Shown here piece after piece: positions 1 through 8,444 of a stretch of DNA of 64,000 nt. The stretch comes from Betaproteobacteria bacterium (GTDB lineage Bacteria > Pseudomonadota > Gammaproteobacteria > Burkholderiales > SG8-41): assembly GCA_016192825.1 (NCBI GenBank), contig JACPTK010000031.1, positions 32,635 through 96,634 of the forward strand. The letters are read 5' to 3'. The notes beneath the pieces are model-generated. The model had not been told where the DNA came from. It saw nothing but the letters and a program-made list of their open reading frames with translations, and ran no database searches. The number at the start of each line of letters is the position of its first letter. Positions within the stretch are counted from its first letter, which is position 1. A program made the translations under genes and the position numbers.

Positions 1-530
1 AGCTGCCGCACGAGGTGCGCCAGCGCGATCTTGGAAGCGTCGGGCGCGCGCGTGAACATGGACTCGCCGTAGTACATGCCCCCGAGCGCGACGCCGTAGA
101 GACCGCCGGCGAGCGTGCCCGCGATCCAGACCTCCACCGAGTGCGCGTGGCCGCCGCGGTGCAATCGGGCGTAGGCCGCGGCCATGTCGCCGGTAATCCA
201 CGTTCCCTCCTGCCCGGGCCGCGGCGCGGCGCAGGCGCGGATCACCTCCTCGAACGCGGCGTCCGCGCGAACCTCGTAATCGCGCTTCGCCAGGCGCTTG
301 CGCAGCGTGCGCGGGATCCTGAGCTCCGGCGGGAACAGCACCATGCGGGGATCGGGGCTCCACCACAGCACCGGCTGGCCCTCGCTGTACCACGGGAAGA
401 TGCCGTTCTCGTAGGCCTGGAGGAGCCGCGCGACGGAGAGGCCCGCCCCGGCGGCAAGCAAGCCGTTGGGCTCCTCGAGCGCGCGCTCGACGGGCGGGAA
501 CGGGTCGCCGGCCTGCAGCCAGGGGATCAT
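1..530 (-). CDS. aat: Leucyl/phenylalanyl-tRNA--protein transferase (partial)
   Basis: Cytoplasmic N-end-rule enzyme that transfers Leu or Phe from aminoacyl-tRNA to N-terminal Arg or Lys of substrate proteins. Reading the minus strand from the ATG at 528-530 gives an open frame to the window edge (about 176 codons, 3' end missing). It begins [18 protein letters not shown] and contains the family hallmarks [16 protein letters not shown] and [18 protein letters not shown]. It follows ccmI with one base between them, so it is probably co-transcribed with the ccm genes, although its function is unrelated. The frame has no stop inside the window. Confidence 0.93.
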   Translation of the reverse strand, partial: MIPWLQAGDPFPPVERALEEPNGLLAAGAGLSVARLLQAYENGIFPWYSEGQPVLWWSPDPRMVLFPPELRIPRTLRKRLAKRDYEVRADAAFEEVIRACAAPRPGQEGTWITGDMAAAYARLHRGGHAHSVEVWIAGTLAGGLYGVALGGMYYGESMFTRAPDASKIALAHLVRQ

Positions 531-531
531 G

Positions 532-1782
532 CTACTTCGGCGCGCCGACCTCGCGATCGATCACCACGACGACGCCGGCGGCGCCGACCCGGACCGGCGC
601 GCTGAGTCCCTCCAGATCGCCCGGCTGGGGAACGGGATTGCCGCTCCTGGACACGCGGGCGCCCACCACGACCTGCACGTGCTTCGAGAGCCGCATTTCG
701 GGCGTCATGGCCATCGAGTCGTCGAGCGCGAATGCGGCGGGCAGATCGCGAACCTGCCGTCGTGTCACCGCGAGCGGCGCGCGCGGGCCGTTGACCGCCC
801 GCGCGAATATGAACACCGTGTCGGCGGGCGACGCGCCGGACGAGACAGCGGGCGCGAGCCGCACCGTGCCGCTCACGCCGGCTTGCGCCGCCGCGGCCAC
901 CGGCTTGGGCGGCGGCGCCGGCTCCGCCGCGGGCGCTGGAACGGGCCCGCCCGCGGCCGACCGCGCGTCCGCGATGCTGCCGCGGACCGATTCCGCCATT
1001 TCGGAATCCGGCGGCACCACCTTGAGTATCCTCTCCCAGTGGGTGATGGCGCCCGTGAAATCCCTTTTCTCGAACGCCACCGTTCCCGCCAGCGCGAGCG
1101 CCTTGACGTTGTCCGGATCCACCTCCAGCGCCTGCGCGATGAGGCGTTCCGGCTCGCCCAGCAGGCGCCGGCCCTGCGCCATCGCGAGCGCGTCGGCGTA
1201 GTCGGCCAGCAACTGCGCGTCGGGCGGGGAGCGCTTGAGCGCGTTCGCGTACGCGGCCGCGGCCTCGGGGAAGCGATCGAGCACGGTGTAGGACCGCCCG
1301 AGCATCACCCAGCCCTTGGGATCGTCGGGATTCTCCTTCATGCGCGCCGCCAGCCGCTCGACCATGCCCGCGACCTGTTCCATCGTCAACCCATGGTCTC
1401 CGGCCGCGGCCGGCCGGGGCGAGAGCGCGCCGGGGCTGCCGACCTGGAGGTACAGCAGCGCGGCCGAGATCGGTATCAGCGCGGCGAGCACCGCGGCTGC
1501 CCACTGCCCCCGGCGGCTGCCGCCTTCCGTGCCGTGGCGCTCCGACTCCACTTCCTCGAGCACGCGCCGCTCGAGCTCGGCCCGGGCCTTCCCGTACTGC
1601 TCGCTCGAGAGCGTGCCGCTCGTCAGGTCCGAATCGAGCTCGGACAGCTGCTCGCGCAGCAACGCGAGGTTCGACGCCGCGCGCTCCACGCCGCCGGACG
1701 GCCGGCGGCGCAGCAGCGGCGGCAGCACCCACGCAAGCGCCAGTCCGGTCAGCGCCACGGCGGCCACGAGAAACCCGGTCAC
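532..1782 (-). CDS. ccmI: Cytochrome c maturation protein CcmI (CycH)
   Basis: Apocytochrome c chaperone of the system I maturation pathway, a membrane protein that holds apocytochrome for heme ligation. 416 aa. There are two N-terminal membrane segments (residues about 2-24 and 95-115) flanking a cytoplasmic loop rich in charged heptads. A periplasmic TPR-type region follows ([20 protein letters not shown] and repeats), then an Ala/Pro-rich linker and a C-terminal beta domain ([10 protein letters not shown] onward) typical of the CycH C-terminus. The start overlaps the ccmH stop by 4 bases. It is the last ccm gene of the operon. Confidence 0.93.
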   Translation of the reverse strand: MTGFLVAAVALTGLALAWVLPPLLRRRPSGGVERAASNLALLREQLSELDSDLTSGTLSSEQYGKARAELERRVLEEVESERHGTEGGSRRGQWAAAVLAALIPISAALLYLQVGSPGALSPRPAAAGDHGLTMEQVAGMVERLAARMKENPDDPKGWVMLGRSYTVLDRFPEAAAAYANALKRSPPDAQLLADYADALAMAQGRRLLGEPERLIAQALEVDPDNVKALALAGTVAFEKRDFTGAITHWERILKVVPPDSEMAESVRGSIADARSAAGGPVPAPAAEPAPPPKPVAAAAQAGVSGTVRLAPAVSSGASPADTVFIFARAVNGPRAPLAVTRRQVRDLPAAFALDDSMAMTPEMRLSKHVQVVVGARVSRSGNPVPQPGDLEGLSAPVRVGAAGVVVVIDREVGAPK

Positions 1783-2288
1783 GGCTGCTCTTCCCCGCCG
1801 CCGGTCAGCAGCCGCTCGGCGCGCCGGCGCTCTTCATCGGTGAGGTCGCGCTCGTCCGCGCGCGCGCGCCGCTTGCGCAGGTTGCGCAGCAACACCGCCG
1901 TCGCGATCGCGAGCAGCAGCAGGGGGCCGATCCAGAGCAGCAGGGTGGTCGCCTTCCACGGCGGGCGATAGAGCACGAAGTCGCCGTAGCGCTGCACCAT
2001 GAAGTCCACGATCTCGCCGTCGCTCCTGCCGGCCTTGATCTGCTCGCGGATCTGGCGGCGCAGGTCGACCGCCAGCTCGGCGTTGGATTCCGCGATGGAC
2101 TGGTTCTGGCAGACGAGGCAGCGCAGCTCCTCGGAGAGCTTAACCGCGCGCTTCTCGTGCACCGGATCCTGCTCGGTGGGCACGGCCTCGCCGCTCCAGG
2201 CGGCGAGCGGCGACAGCGCGAGCAGCAGCGTGGCGAGCGCCGACAGCAGTCTGGCGTCACGCCAGGCTGCTGTAAGCAAGACCGACAT
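1779..2288 (-). CDS. ccmH: Cytochrome c maturation protein CcmH
   Basis: Membrane-anchored thiol oxidoreductase that reduces apocytochrome c before heme attachment. 169 aa with a signal peptide (residues about 11-32) and the diagnostic LRCLVCQNQSIAESNA motif, whose Cys pair is at residues 57 and 60. A C-terminal membrane helix (about 113-136) precedes a basic and acidic cytoplasmic tail. The ATG at 2286-2288 was chosen over an upstream extension because that extension runs through ccmG in another frame and is Arg-rich. It lies 5 bases after ccmG and overlaps ccmI by 4. Confidence 0.95.
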   Translation of the reverse strand: MSVLLTAAWRDARLLSALATLLLALSPLAAWSGEAVPTEQDPVHEKRAVKLSEELRCLVCQNQSIAESNAELAVDLRRQIREQIKAGRSDGEIVDFMVQRYGDFVLYRPPWKATTLLLWIGPLLLLAIATAVLLRNLRKRRARADERDLTDEERRRAERLLTGGGEEQP

Positions 2289-2293
2289 CCTCC

Positions 2294-2821
2294 TCACGAT
2301 TTCTGCAGCTCCCGGATGAGCGGCAGGATCTTGCCTTCCAGCGCCTGGCGCGTGATCGGCCCGATCTGCTTGTAGCGGATCCTGCCGGCGCGGTCGATCA
2401 CGAAGGTCTCGGGCACGCCGTACACGCCGTAGTCGATGCCGGTGCGCCCGTTGGCATCGGTGACGCTCAGCGTGTAGGGGTCCCCGTAGCGCGCGAGCCA
2501 CGCCTTGGCGTCGCCCGACTTGTCCTTGTAATTGAGGCCGACGATGGGAACCACGCGGTTGCTCGCGAGCTCGACCAGGAGTGGGTGCTCGTCGCGGCAC
2601 GAGGCGCACCACGAGGCCCAGATGTTGAGCAGCCAGACCTGCCCGAGCATGTCCTTCTGCGAGAACATCAAGACGGGCTGGTGCAGCTGCGCGAGCTGGA
2701 ACGCCGGCGCCGGCTTGTTGATGAACGGCGAGGGCACTTCGCGCGGGTTGAGCGTGAGGCCGACGGCGAGGAACGCCACCAGCACCGCGAACACGCCGAG
2801 CGGGATCAGGAAACGGTTCAT
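2294..2821 (-). CDS. ccmG: Thiol:disulfide interchange protein CcmG (DsbE)
   Basis: Periplasmic membrane-tethered thioredoxin-fold protein that supplies reducing power to CcmH and apocytochrome c. 175 aa with an N-terminal anchor (MNRFLIPLGVFAVLVAFLAV) and an active site WASWCASC near residue 77, followed by RDEHPLL. The GVYGVPETFVID segment contains the cis-Pro loop and the acidic groove typical of DsbE. The ATG at 2819-2821 is used because the longer frame is Arg-rich shadow over ccmF. It sits 16 bases after ccmF. Confidence 0.95.
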   Translation of the reverse strand: MNRFLIPLGVFAVLVAFLAVGLTLNPREVPSPFINKPAPAFQLAQLHQPVLMFSQKDMLGQVWLLNIWASWCASCRDEHPLLVELASNRVVPIVGLNYKDKSGDAKAWLARYGDPYTLSVTDANGRTGIDYGVYGVPETFVIDRAGRIRYKQIGPITRQALEGKILPLIRELQKS

Positions 2822-2837
2822 CCCGGGGGTGGACCCG

Positions 2838-4817
2838 TCAGCGGGCGCCGGCCATGCGCGCCGCCGCCGGGACCTCTTCGCGCCGCGCCGCCGCGCGATA
2901 GCGCCGGTCCGAGAGCGCCAGCAGCCCGCCGAGCGCCATGATGGCGCAGCCGGCCCAGATCCAGACGACGAACGGCTTGTAATAGACGCGCACGCTCCAC
3001 GCGCCGCCATCGCCCGCCGGCTCGCCGAGCGAGACATAGATGTCGCGGAACGGGCTGGTGTCGATGGCCGCTTCGGTCATCGGCATCTGCTGCACGTTGT
3101 AGATGCGCTTCTCCGGCAGCATCACCTCGATCCGCCTGCCGTCACGGGTCACGGTGACGGCGCCGCGCGCCGCGCGGTAGTTCGGTCCCGGCACGCTGGT
3201 GACGCCGTCGAAGCGAAAGGTGTAGCGGCCGACCGTCACGGTGTCTCCCGGCGCCATGCGCACGTCGCGCTCGATCTCGTAGCCCTTCACCATGGTCACG
3301 CCGACGATGAAGACCGCAACACCGCAGTGCGCGGCGAGCATGCCGTAATAGGCGCGCGGCTGGGCGCGCAGCCTCGTGCGCCAGCCGCCGGTGAAGCCGC
3401 CGAGCCGGCCGCGGAGGTTTTCCGCGGCCGTCGCCAGGATCCACAGCGCGAGCAGCAATCCGAAACTGATCATCGGGGTCCATCTTCCCGCCGCGAACGG
3501 AAGCAGCAGCGCGGTGGCGACGCTGACCGCGAGCGCCCAGCGCAGGCGCGCGGCGAGCTCGGGCAGCGCGGCCTGCTTCCAGCGCGCGACCGGGCCGACG
3601 CCCATGAGAAAGGCCGCGGCGGCCATGACCGGCACGAATACCGTCTCGAAGTACGGCGGTCCGACCGAGATCTTGCCGAGGCTCAAAGCGTCGAGGAACA
3701 GCGGGTAGAGCGTGCCCAGCAGCACCGAGCCCGCCGCCACCACCAGCAGCACGTTGTTGGTGAGCAGCATGGATTCGCGCGAGACCGCCTCGAACGAGCC
3801 GCCCAGGCCGACCCGCGGCGCCCGCCAGGCGAAGAGCGCGAGCGAGCCGCCGATGACGAGCGCGAGGAAGCCCAGTATGAACACGCCGCGCTTCGGGTCA
3901 GTCGCGAACGCGTGCACGGAGGTCAGCACGCCGGAGCGCACGAGGAAGGTGCCGAGCAGGCTCAGGCTGAAGGCGAGAATCGCGAGCAGCACGGTCCAGC
4001 TCTTGAAGCTGCCGCGCTTTTCCGTCACCGCCAGCGAATGGATCAGCGCGGTGCCGACGAGCCAGGGCATGAACGACGCGTTCTCGACCGGGTCCCAGAA
4101 CCACCAGCCGCCCCATCCCAGCTCGTAGTAGGCCCACCAGCTGCCGAGCGCGATGCCGCAGGTGAGAAAGCACCATGCGAGCGTGGTCCAGGGGCGCGAC
4201 CAGCGCGCCCAGGTCGCGTCGAGCCGCCCCGAGAGCAGCGCCGCGATCGCGAACGCGAACGCGACGGAAAAGCCGACGTAGCCCATGTAGAGCATGGGTG
4301 GATGGATCACCATGCCCGGGTCCTGCAGCAGCGGATTGAGGTCGCGTCCGTCAGCCGCCGCGGGGAACAGGCGCTCGAACGGGTTGGAGGTGAGCAGCAT
4401 GAACAGCAGAAACCCGACGCTCACAAGCCCCATCACGCCGATGACGCGCGCCACCATCTCCCCGGGCAGGTGGCGGCTGAACACGCTGACGGCGACCGTC
4501 CACACGTTCAGCATCAGCACCCACAGCAGCAGCGAGCCCTCGTGAGAGCCCCAGGTCGCGGCGATGCGATACTGCAGTGGCAGCTGCGAATTCGAATTGG
4601 TCGCGACGTTCAGGACCGAGAAGTCGTTGTTGATGAACGACCAGGCCAGGCAGCCGAACGCGATCGCCACGAACACGAACTGCCCCTGCGCCGCCGGCCG
4701 CGCGAGCGCCATCCATTCCGGCACGCGGCGCGCCGCGCCCGCGATCGGCAAGGCCGCCTGCGCGAGCGCGAGCAGCAGCGCGAGAATGAGGGAAAAGTGC
4801 CCGATTTCAGGAACCAT
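2838..4817 (-). CDS. ccmF: Heme lyase CcmF
   Basis: Large polytopic component of the holocytochrome c synthetase that receives heme from holo-CcmE and ligates it to apocytochrome c. 659 aa starting MVPEIGHFSLILALLLAL, with about 14 hydrophobic segments. The tryptophan-rich heme-handling motif GWGGWWFWDPVENASFMPW is present, as is a C-terminal periplasmic domain. The ATG at 4815-4817 matches the family N-terminus; the frame is open 45 bases further upstream but that extension is not membrane-like. A perfect stem-loop lies just upstream (4842-4867). Confidence 0.96.
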   Translation of the reverse strand: MVPEIGHFSLILALLLALAQAALPIAGAARRVPEWMALARPAAQGQFVFVAIAFGCLAWSFINNDFSVLNVATNSNSQLPLQYRIAATWGSHEGSLLLWVLMLNVWTVAVSVFSRHLPGEMVARVIGVMGLVSVGFLLFMLLTSNPFERLFPAAADGRDLNPLLQDPGMVIHPPMLYMGYVGFSVAFAFAIAALLSGRLDATWARWSRPWTTLAWCFLTCGIALGSWWAYYELGWGGWWFWDPVENASFMPWLVGTALIHSLAVTEKRGSFKSWTVLLAILAFSLSLLGTFLVRSGVLTSVHAFATDPKRGVFILGFLALVIGGSLALFAWRAPRVGLGGSFEAVSRESMLLTNNVLLVVAAGSVLLGTLYPLFLDALSLGKISVGPPYFETVFVPVMAAAAFLMGVGPVARWKQAALPELAARLRWALAVSVATALLLPFAAGRWTPMISFGLLLALWILATAAENLRGRLGGFTGGWRTRLRAQPRAYYGMLAAHCGVAVFIVGVTMVKGYEIERDVRMAPGDTVTVGRYTFRFDGVTSVPGPNYRAARGAVTVTRDGRRIEVMLPEKRIYNVQQMPMTEAAIDTSPFRDIYVSLGEPAGDGGAWSVRVYYKPFVVWIWAGCAIMALGGLLALSDRRYRAAARREEVPAAARMAGAR

Positions 4818-4841
4818 CGCCCGGGCGCCTAATTGGCCGTC

Positions 4842-4867
4842 GGTAAATGGCTGACAGGCCATTTACC
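4842..4867. repeat. Perfect 10-bp inverted repeat upstream of ccmF
   Basis: GGTAAATGGC and GCCATTTACC flank a 6-base loop, 25 bases upstream of the ccmF ATG. Directly beyond it (about 4877-4915) is a second hairpin of the common form CCCTCTC...GAGAGGG followed by a G/A-rich tract, which resembles dispersed intergenic repeats of GC-rich proteobacteria. There is no clear T-run, so termination is not assured. Confidence 0.5.
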
Positions 4868-4947
4868 GCAGTCCATTCCCTCTCTCCGCTCGGGAGAGGG
4901 GGAAGGGGTGAGGGGTCGAGCGTCGCCTGGCATTATCGCGATGCTCG

Positions 4948-5397
4948 TTACTTCACGATCACGGTCTTCTGGGCCTTCCCGGCCTGCGCCACCGCGTGGG
5001 CGGCCTCGGGCGGCATGTAGTTCTCGTCGTGCTTCGCGAGCACCTGCGTCGCGTGAAAGACGCCGTCGGAGCCGAGCTTGCCCTGTGCCACCACGCCCTT
5101 GCCCTCCCGGAAGAGATCGGGAAGGATGCCCGAAAAGACGACCGGGATGGTCTTGGCCGTATCCGTCACGTTGAAATGAACGGTCAGGCCGTCGGTCCGG
5201 CGCTTGACGCTGCCGGCTTCGACCAGTCCGCCGATGCGGAACGTGCGATCGCGCGGCGCTTCGTTGGCCATCACCTGGCTCGGGCTGAAGAAGAACACCA
5301 GGTTGCTCTGGAAGGCGTTCAGCACCAGAGCGGCGGCCGCGCCCAGAGCAGCCAGGCCGCCGGCGATCAGCGCCATTTTCTTGTGGCGGGGTTTCAT
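4948..5397 (-). CDS. ccmE: Heme chaperone CcmE
   Basis: Periplasmic membrane-anchored heme shuttle that binds heme covalently through a His and passes it to CcmF. 149 aa with an N-terminal anchor (residues 8-30), an OB-fold beta domain and the heme-attachment motif [12 protein letters not shown] with His123. The start [18 protein letters not shown] is the usual N-terminus; an in-frame extension of 32 codons upstream lacks family similarity. It is separated from ccmD by an unusually long 343-bp gap that contains a perfect FNR-type palindrome. Confidence 0.95.
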   Translation of the reverse strand: MKPRHKKMALIAGGLAALGAAAALVLNAFQSNLVFFFSPSQVMANEAPRDRTFRIGGLVEAGSVKRRTDGLTVHFNVTDTAKTIPVVFSGILPDLFREGKGVVAQGKLGSDGVFHATQVLAKHDENYMPPEAAHAVAQAGKAQKTVIVK

Positions 5398-5740
5398 CGT
5401 GTTACCGGTTCTCAGTGATCGGACTCGCGCGCAGGCGCCCCGGGCATTCCGAGGAGAGACCGGTCTGCCGCGATTCGGTTCCGGCGATGGCACGAAAAAT
5501 GCGCAATTCTAATGGTCTCTTCGCATCCGGGCAAAAGCGCCGGCCGCGGCCAGATCATACAGCACAGACCTGCGGCGCGCGTTCTCACCCCGCCTGAACC
5601 GCGGCAGGATAGTATCGAAGCCGACGCCTGCCGGATTGATGCACATCAAGGAAATCGCGCCGGCGGTAGCGCAATTTTTGCGGAGGCTCGCCGTGGCTGC
5701 GACGGGCCAGGGATCGGGCGTGCTTGCTGACGGCCCAAGC
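5398..5740. other. 343-bp intergenic gap inside the ccm cluster
   Basis: No gene is visible between ccmD and ccmE. The stretch contains the FNR-type palindrome at 5636-5649 and is long enough to hold a separate promoter for ccmEFGHI. The short open frames here are Arg-rich and not protein-like. Confidence 0.6.
5636..5649. promoter_or_regulatory. FNR/Anr-type palindrome TTGATGCACATCAA
   Basis: Perfect match to the TTGAT-N4-ATCAA consensus of FNR/Anr/Dnr regulators. It is centred about 245 bases upstream of the ccmE ATG on the minus strand, inside the only long gap of the ccm cluster, which suggests an oxygen- or NO-controlled internal promoter. Confidence 0.65.
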
Positions 5741-5911
5741 CTAGCCGGGCGCGCGGGGCGGTTCCGGAAGCTGGCGGCGGGCCGCCCGGTGACGCGCTAC
5801 GAGCAACGCCACCTCCAGCGCGATCAGGATAACGGTCACCCCGTAGGATCCCCACACGTAGGGCCCGTAGCCGCCCATGGCGAGGAACGCGCCGAGGCTG
5901 CCCCACTTCAT
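5741..5911 (-). CDS. ccmD: Heme exporter protein CcmD
   Basis: Small membrane protein of the CcmABCD heme-release complex that helps free holo-CcmE. 56 aa: MKWGSLGAFLAMGGYGPYVW then one membrane helix, then a basic cytoplasmic tail ending LPEPPRAPG. The G-GGYGPYVW region before the helix is typical. It is below common ORF length cut-offs. The ATG overlaps the ccmC stop by 4 bases (ATGA), so the two are translationally coupled. Confidence 0.9.
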   Translation of the reverse strand: MKWGSLGAFLAMGGYGPYVWGSYGVTVILIALEVALLVARHRAARRQLPEPPRAPG

Positions 5912-6642
5912 CGCGCCGCCTCCCGCCATTCCCGCACCCAGTCGGCGGCGCGCTCGCGCTCGAGGATGATCGAACGCACGCGCAGGAGCGAGGCGGCGAT
6001 CGAGTACATCCAGAACGCCAGCGCCATGATCAGCATCCCGGCGAGCATGGTGGCCGCCATGGTCGGGCTGCGGGTCAGGCTGACCGAGGCCCCCTGGTGC
6101 AGCGTGTTCCACCACTGCACCGAGAAATAAATGATGGGCACGTTGACGACGCCCAGCAGCGCGAGCACCGCGCCCGCCTTGTCGGCGCGGCGCGGGTCGT
6201 CGATCGCGGCCTGCAGCGCCATGAAGCCGAAGTAGAGGAACAGCAGGATCAGCTCGGAGGTCAGGCGCGCGTCCCACACCCACCACGCGCCCCAGGTGGG
6301 CTTGCCCCAGAGCGAGCCGGTCCACAAGGCGATGAAGGTCATCAGGGCCCCGGTCGGCGCGAGCGCGCTCGCCATCATGGAAGAGAGCCGCGTGTTGAAC
6401 GCGAGCCCCACGCCGGCCCAGAACGCCATCACGACGTAGATGAACATCGACATCCAGGCCGCCGGCACGTGGATGAAGATGATGCGATAGGACTCGCCCT
6501 GCTGGAAGTCCGTCGGTGCGACGAAGAAACTGATGTACAGACCGGGAACGGCGGATAGCGCCGCCGCCGCGAAGAACCACGGCGCCATCTTTCCCGCGAG
6601 GGGATAGAAGGTCGCCGGCGAGGAGTACTTGAACCAGTTCAT
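5908..6642 (-). CDS. ccmC: Heme exporter protein CcmC
   Basis: Membrane protein that presents heme to CcmE. 244 aa with six hydrophobic segments and the tryptophan-rich heme-handling motif WGAWWVWDARLTSELILL. Conserved His residues occur in IFIHVPAAW and in the NTLHQG loop. The ATG at 6640-6642 (MNWFKYSSPATFYPLAGK) fits the family; a 25-codon upstream extension does not. It is followed immediately by ccmD and preceded by a long heptanucleotide array that separates it from ccmB. Confidence 0.96.
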   Translation of the reverse strand: MNWFKYSSPATFYPLAGKMAPWFFAAAALSAVPGLYISFFVAPTDFQQGESYRIIFIHVPAAWMSMFIYVVMAFWAGVGLAFNTRLSSMMASALAPTGALMTFIALWTGSLWGKPTWGAWWVWDARLTSELILLFLYFGFMALQAAIDDPRRADKAGAVLALLGVVNVPIIYFSVQWWNTLHQGASVSLTRSPTMAATMLAGMLIMALAFWMYSIAASLLRVRSIILERERAADWVREWREAAR

Positions 6643-6700
6643 CCTGCGGAGTGCCGTGCGTCGATTGGATTTCAGGCGGTAACGGGCGTCAAGGATATCA

Positions 6701-6872
6701 GAGCCATTAGCTGCCAACTGTCAGCCGCGAGCCACCAGCCATGAGCCGTCTGCTTGAAACCATTGCTGGGTCCTTGGTCTGATAGCTGATAGCTGATAGC
6801 TGATAGCTGATAGCTGATAGCTGATAGCTGATAGCTGATAGCTGATAGCTGATAGCTGATAGCTGATAGCTG
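6701..6872. repeat. Heptanucleotide array between ccmB and ccmC
   Basis: About thirteen perfect copies of CTGATAG run from 6779 to 6872. They are preceded at 6701-6749 by seven degenerate heptads such as GAGCCAT, CAGCCGC, GAGCCAC and CAGCCAT. The left heptads resemble the reverse complement of the right unit (CAGCTAT), so the locus can fold into a long imperfect hairpin. On the coding strand the array begins 2 bases after the ccmB stop codon. Confidence 0.92.
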
Positions 6873-6874
6873 CT

Positions 6875-7543
6875 TCACTCCAGCGCAATGCGGATCCCCA
6901 CCGCGGCGGCCCACGGCGAGAGCGCGGCCGAGATCAGGAGGAACGCCCCCAGCAGCGAGAGGTGCGCCTGGGCGCCGAGCCCGGAGGAGGCGGCCTCGAC
7001 CGCGCCCGCGCCGAAGACCAGCACCGGCACGGTGAGCGGCAGCACGATGAGGGGGACCAGCACGCCGCTCGCGCGCAGCCCGAGCGTGAGCGCCGCGCCG
7101 ACGGCGCCGAGCAGGCTCAGGACCGGCGTGCCGATCAGCAACGAGGCCATGAGCGTGAGCAGGGCGGTGCCCGACAGGTCGAACTGCAGTCCCAGCAGCG
7201 GCGCGATCAAGACCAGCGGCAGCCCCGAAACGAGCCAGTGCGCCAGGATCTTCGCGGCGACGAACGCGGCGAGCGGCTGCGGCGCGAGCGCGAGCTGCTC
7301 GAGCGTGCCGTCCGCATAATCGGCCGCGAACAGGCGCGCCAGCGCCAGCATCGAGGCGAGCAGCGCCGCCACCCAGACCACGCCCGGCGCGATCGTGCGC
7401 AGCAGCGCCGGCTCCGGGCCGACGCCGAGCGGAAACAGGCTCGAGACGATGACGAAGAACAGCAGCGTGTTGGCCGCGTCCGACTTGTTGCGCATCGCGA
7501 GCAGGAGGTCGCGCCGGATCACGGTGCGCAGGGCGGCGAGCAT
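6875..7543 (-). CDS. ccmB: Heme exporter protein CcmB
   Basis: Membrane subunit of the CcmAB ABC-type complex that releases holo-CcmE from CcmC using ATP. 222 aa, six hydrophobic segments, starting MLAALRTVIRRDLLLAMRNK as is usual for CcmB. The FPLGVGPEP and ADYADGTLEQL motifs are present. Upstream it is separated from ccmA by a hairpin and a MITE-like element; downstream the stop codon abuts a heptanucleotide array. The gene itself looks intact. Confidence 0.96.
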   Translation of the reverse strand: MLAALRTVIRRDLLLAMRNKSDAANTLLFFVIVSSLFPLGVGPEPALLRTIAPGVVWVAALLASMLALARLFAADYADGTLEQLALAPQPLAAFVAAKILAHWLVSGLPLVLIAPLLGLQFDLSGTALLTLMASLLIGTPVLSLLGAVGAALTLGLRASGVLVPLIVLPLTVPVLVFGAGAVEAASSGLGAQAHLSLLGAFLLISAALSPWAAAVGIRIALE

Positions 7544-7558
7544 CGGCGGCCTCAGCGG

Positions 7559-7600
7559 ATCAGCGGCCCGCGGGATTTTTGAGTCCGCGGGGCCGCTGAT
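7559..7600. repeat. GC-rich inverted repeat upstream of ccmB
   Basis: Arms ATCAGCGGCC and GGCCGCTGAT, each followed inward by CCGCGG, enclose a short loop containing TTTTT. The structure ends 15 bases before the ccmB start codon on the minus strand and directly abuts the neighbouring MITE-like element. Confidence 0.6.
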
Positions 7601-7601
7601 G

Positions 7602-7732
7602 ACAAAACCGCCCCGGAAGACGGCCTGGATCGAGGCAGGACTGCTCCGATCGACCCTCCGTAAATGGGCCCGAATATCCTACGGTCGCGGCGCATGGGTT
7701 AACTTGACGTAGGGTGTTCGGGGCGGTTTTGT
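7602..7732. mobile_element. MITE-like element with 14-bp terminal inverted repeats
   Basis: ACAAAACCGCCCCG at 7602-7615 recurs as a perfect reverse complement at 7719-7732. The 131-bp element has no coding capacity and sits exactly between the ccmA stop (7733-7735) and the hairpin upstream of ccmB. I could not see a clear target-site duplication, so a mobile origin is inferred from the structure only. The arms could also work as a transcriptional stem. Confidence 0.4.
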
Positions 7733-8380
7733 TTAATGCGATGGTCGGGCTTCGGTCCGACCGTCGCCTAGGTTGATGTCCGTCGCGGAGCGCGCCTCGA
7801 TGCGCGCTTCCTGGTGAGTCGTCAGCACGATCATGCCGCCGCGGGCGAGGTGCTCGCCCGCCGCCGACTGCACCCGCTCGACCGCGTCCGCGTCGAGCGC
7901 GGAGAACGGCTCGTCCAGTATCCACAAGGGAAGCGCCTCGCTCAATGCCAGCCGCGCGAGCGCCGCCCGCCTACGCTGTCCCTGCGACAGCAGCTTCACC
8001 GGCAGCCGCTCGCGGCCGGCGAGCCCGAAGCGCGCGATCGCCGCCTGCACGCGCGCCGGCGCGGCATCGAGTCCGGCCAGCGCGCAGGCGATCTCGAGAT
8101 TCTCGGCGGCGGTCAGCTCGTCCTTGAGCGCGTTGGCGTGCCCGACGTAGGCGAGCTGCTTCCAGTAGTCCTCGCGCAGCGCGCGCACGTCCGTGCCGTT
8201 CCAGCGGACTTCCCCCGCGCTCGGCGCCGCCAGGCCGCACAGCACGCGCAGCAGGCTGGTCTTCCCGCTGCCGTTCGCGCCCGTCACGCGCAGCAGCGCG
8301 CCGGGACGCAGGGCAAAGCCGATCCCGCGGAACAGCGTCGCGCTGCCGCGTGTCGCCTCGAGTTCGCGTGCTTCCAACAT
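7733..8380 (-). CDS. ccmA: Heme exporter ATPase CcmA
   Basis: Cytoplasmic ABC ATPase that energises release of heme-loaded CcmE. 215 aa: Walker A GANGSGKTS at residues 34-42, signature LLSQGQRRRAALARLAL, Walker B LPLWILDEPF and the switch His in LTTHQE. It is the first gene of the minus-strand ccm cluster. An FNR-type palindrome overlaps its start codon, so that site probably serves the divergent ccoI, or it acts on ccmA as a repressor site. The short C-terminal tail ends beside the MITE-like element. Confidence 0.96.
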   Translation of the reverse strand: MLEARELEATRGSATLFRGIGFALRPGALLRVTGANGSGKTSLLRVLCGLAAPSAGEVRWNGTDVRALREDYWKQLAYVGHANALKDELTAAENLEIACALAGLDAAPARVQAAIARFGLAGRERLPVKLLSQGQRRRAALARLALSEALPLWILDEPFSALDADAVERVQSAAGEHLARGGMIVLTTHQEARIEARSATDINLGDGRTEARPSH

Positions 8381-8393
8381 TGATATAGGTCAA
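8380..8393. promoter_or_regulatory. FNR/Anr-type palindrome TTGATATAGGTCAA
   Basis: One mismatch from the ideal TTGAT-N4-ATCAA. Its centre lies 58 bases before the ccoI ATG, so activation at -41.5 would place the transcript start near 8428, about 17 bases before ccoI. On the other strand it overlaps the ccmA start codon. FNR control of ccoI homologues is known in other proteobacteria. Confidence 0.65.
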
Positions 8394-8444
8394 ACGCCGA
8401 CCAGGGACCGGACTATAACATCCGGTAAACGCGTCTTGTTCCCG

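Noticed and set aside
2532..4832. Long plus-strand frame opposite ccmF
   Set aside because: Composition (Arg, His, Gln, Glu) is typical of antisense shadow; ccmF on the minus strand is complete.
6672..6914. Short frame with repeated QLSAISY peptide
   Set aside because: Product of the 21-base in-frame reading of the CTGATAG heptad array, not a gene.
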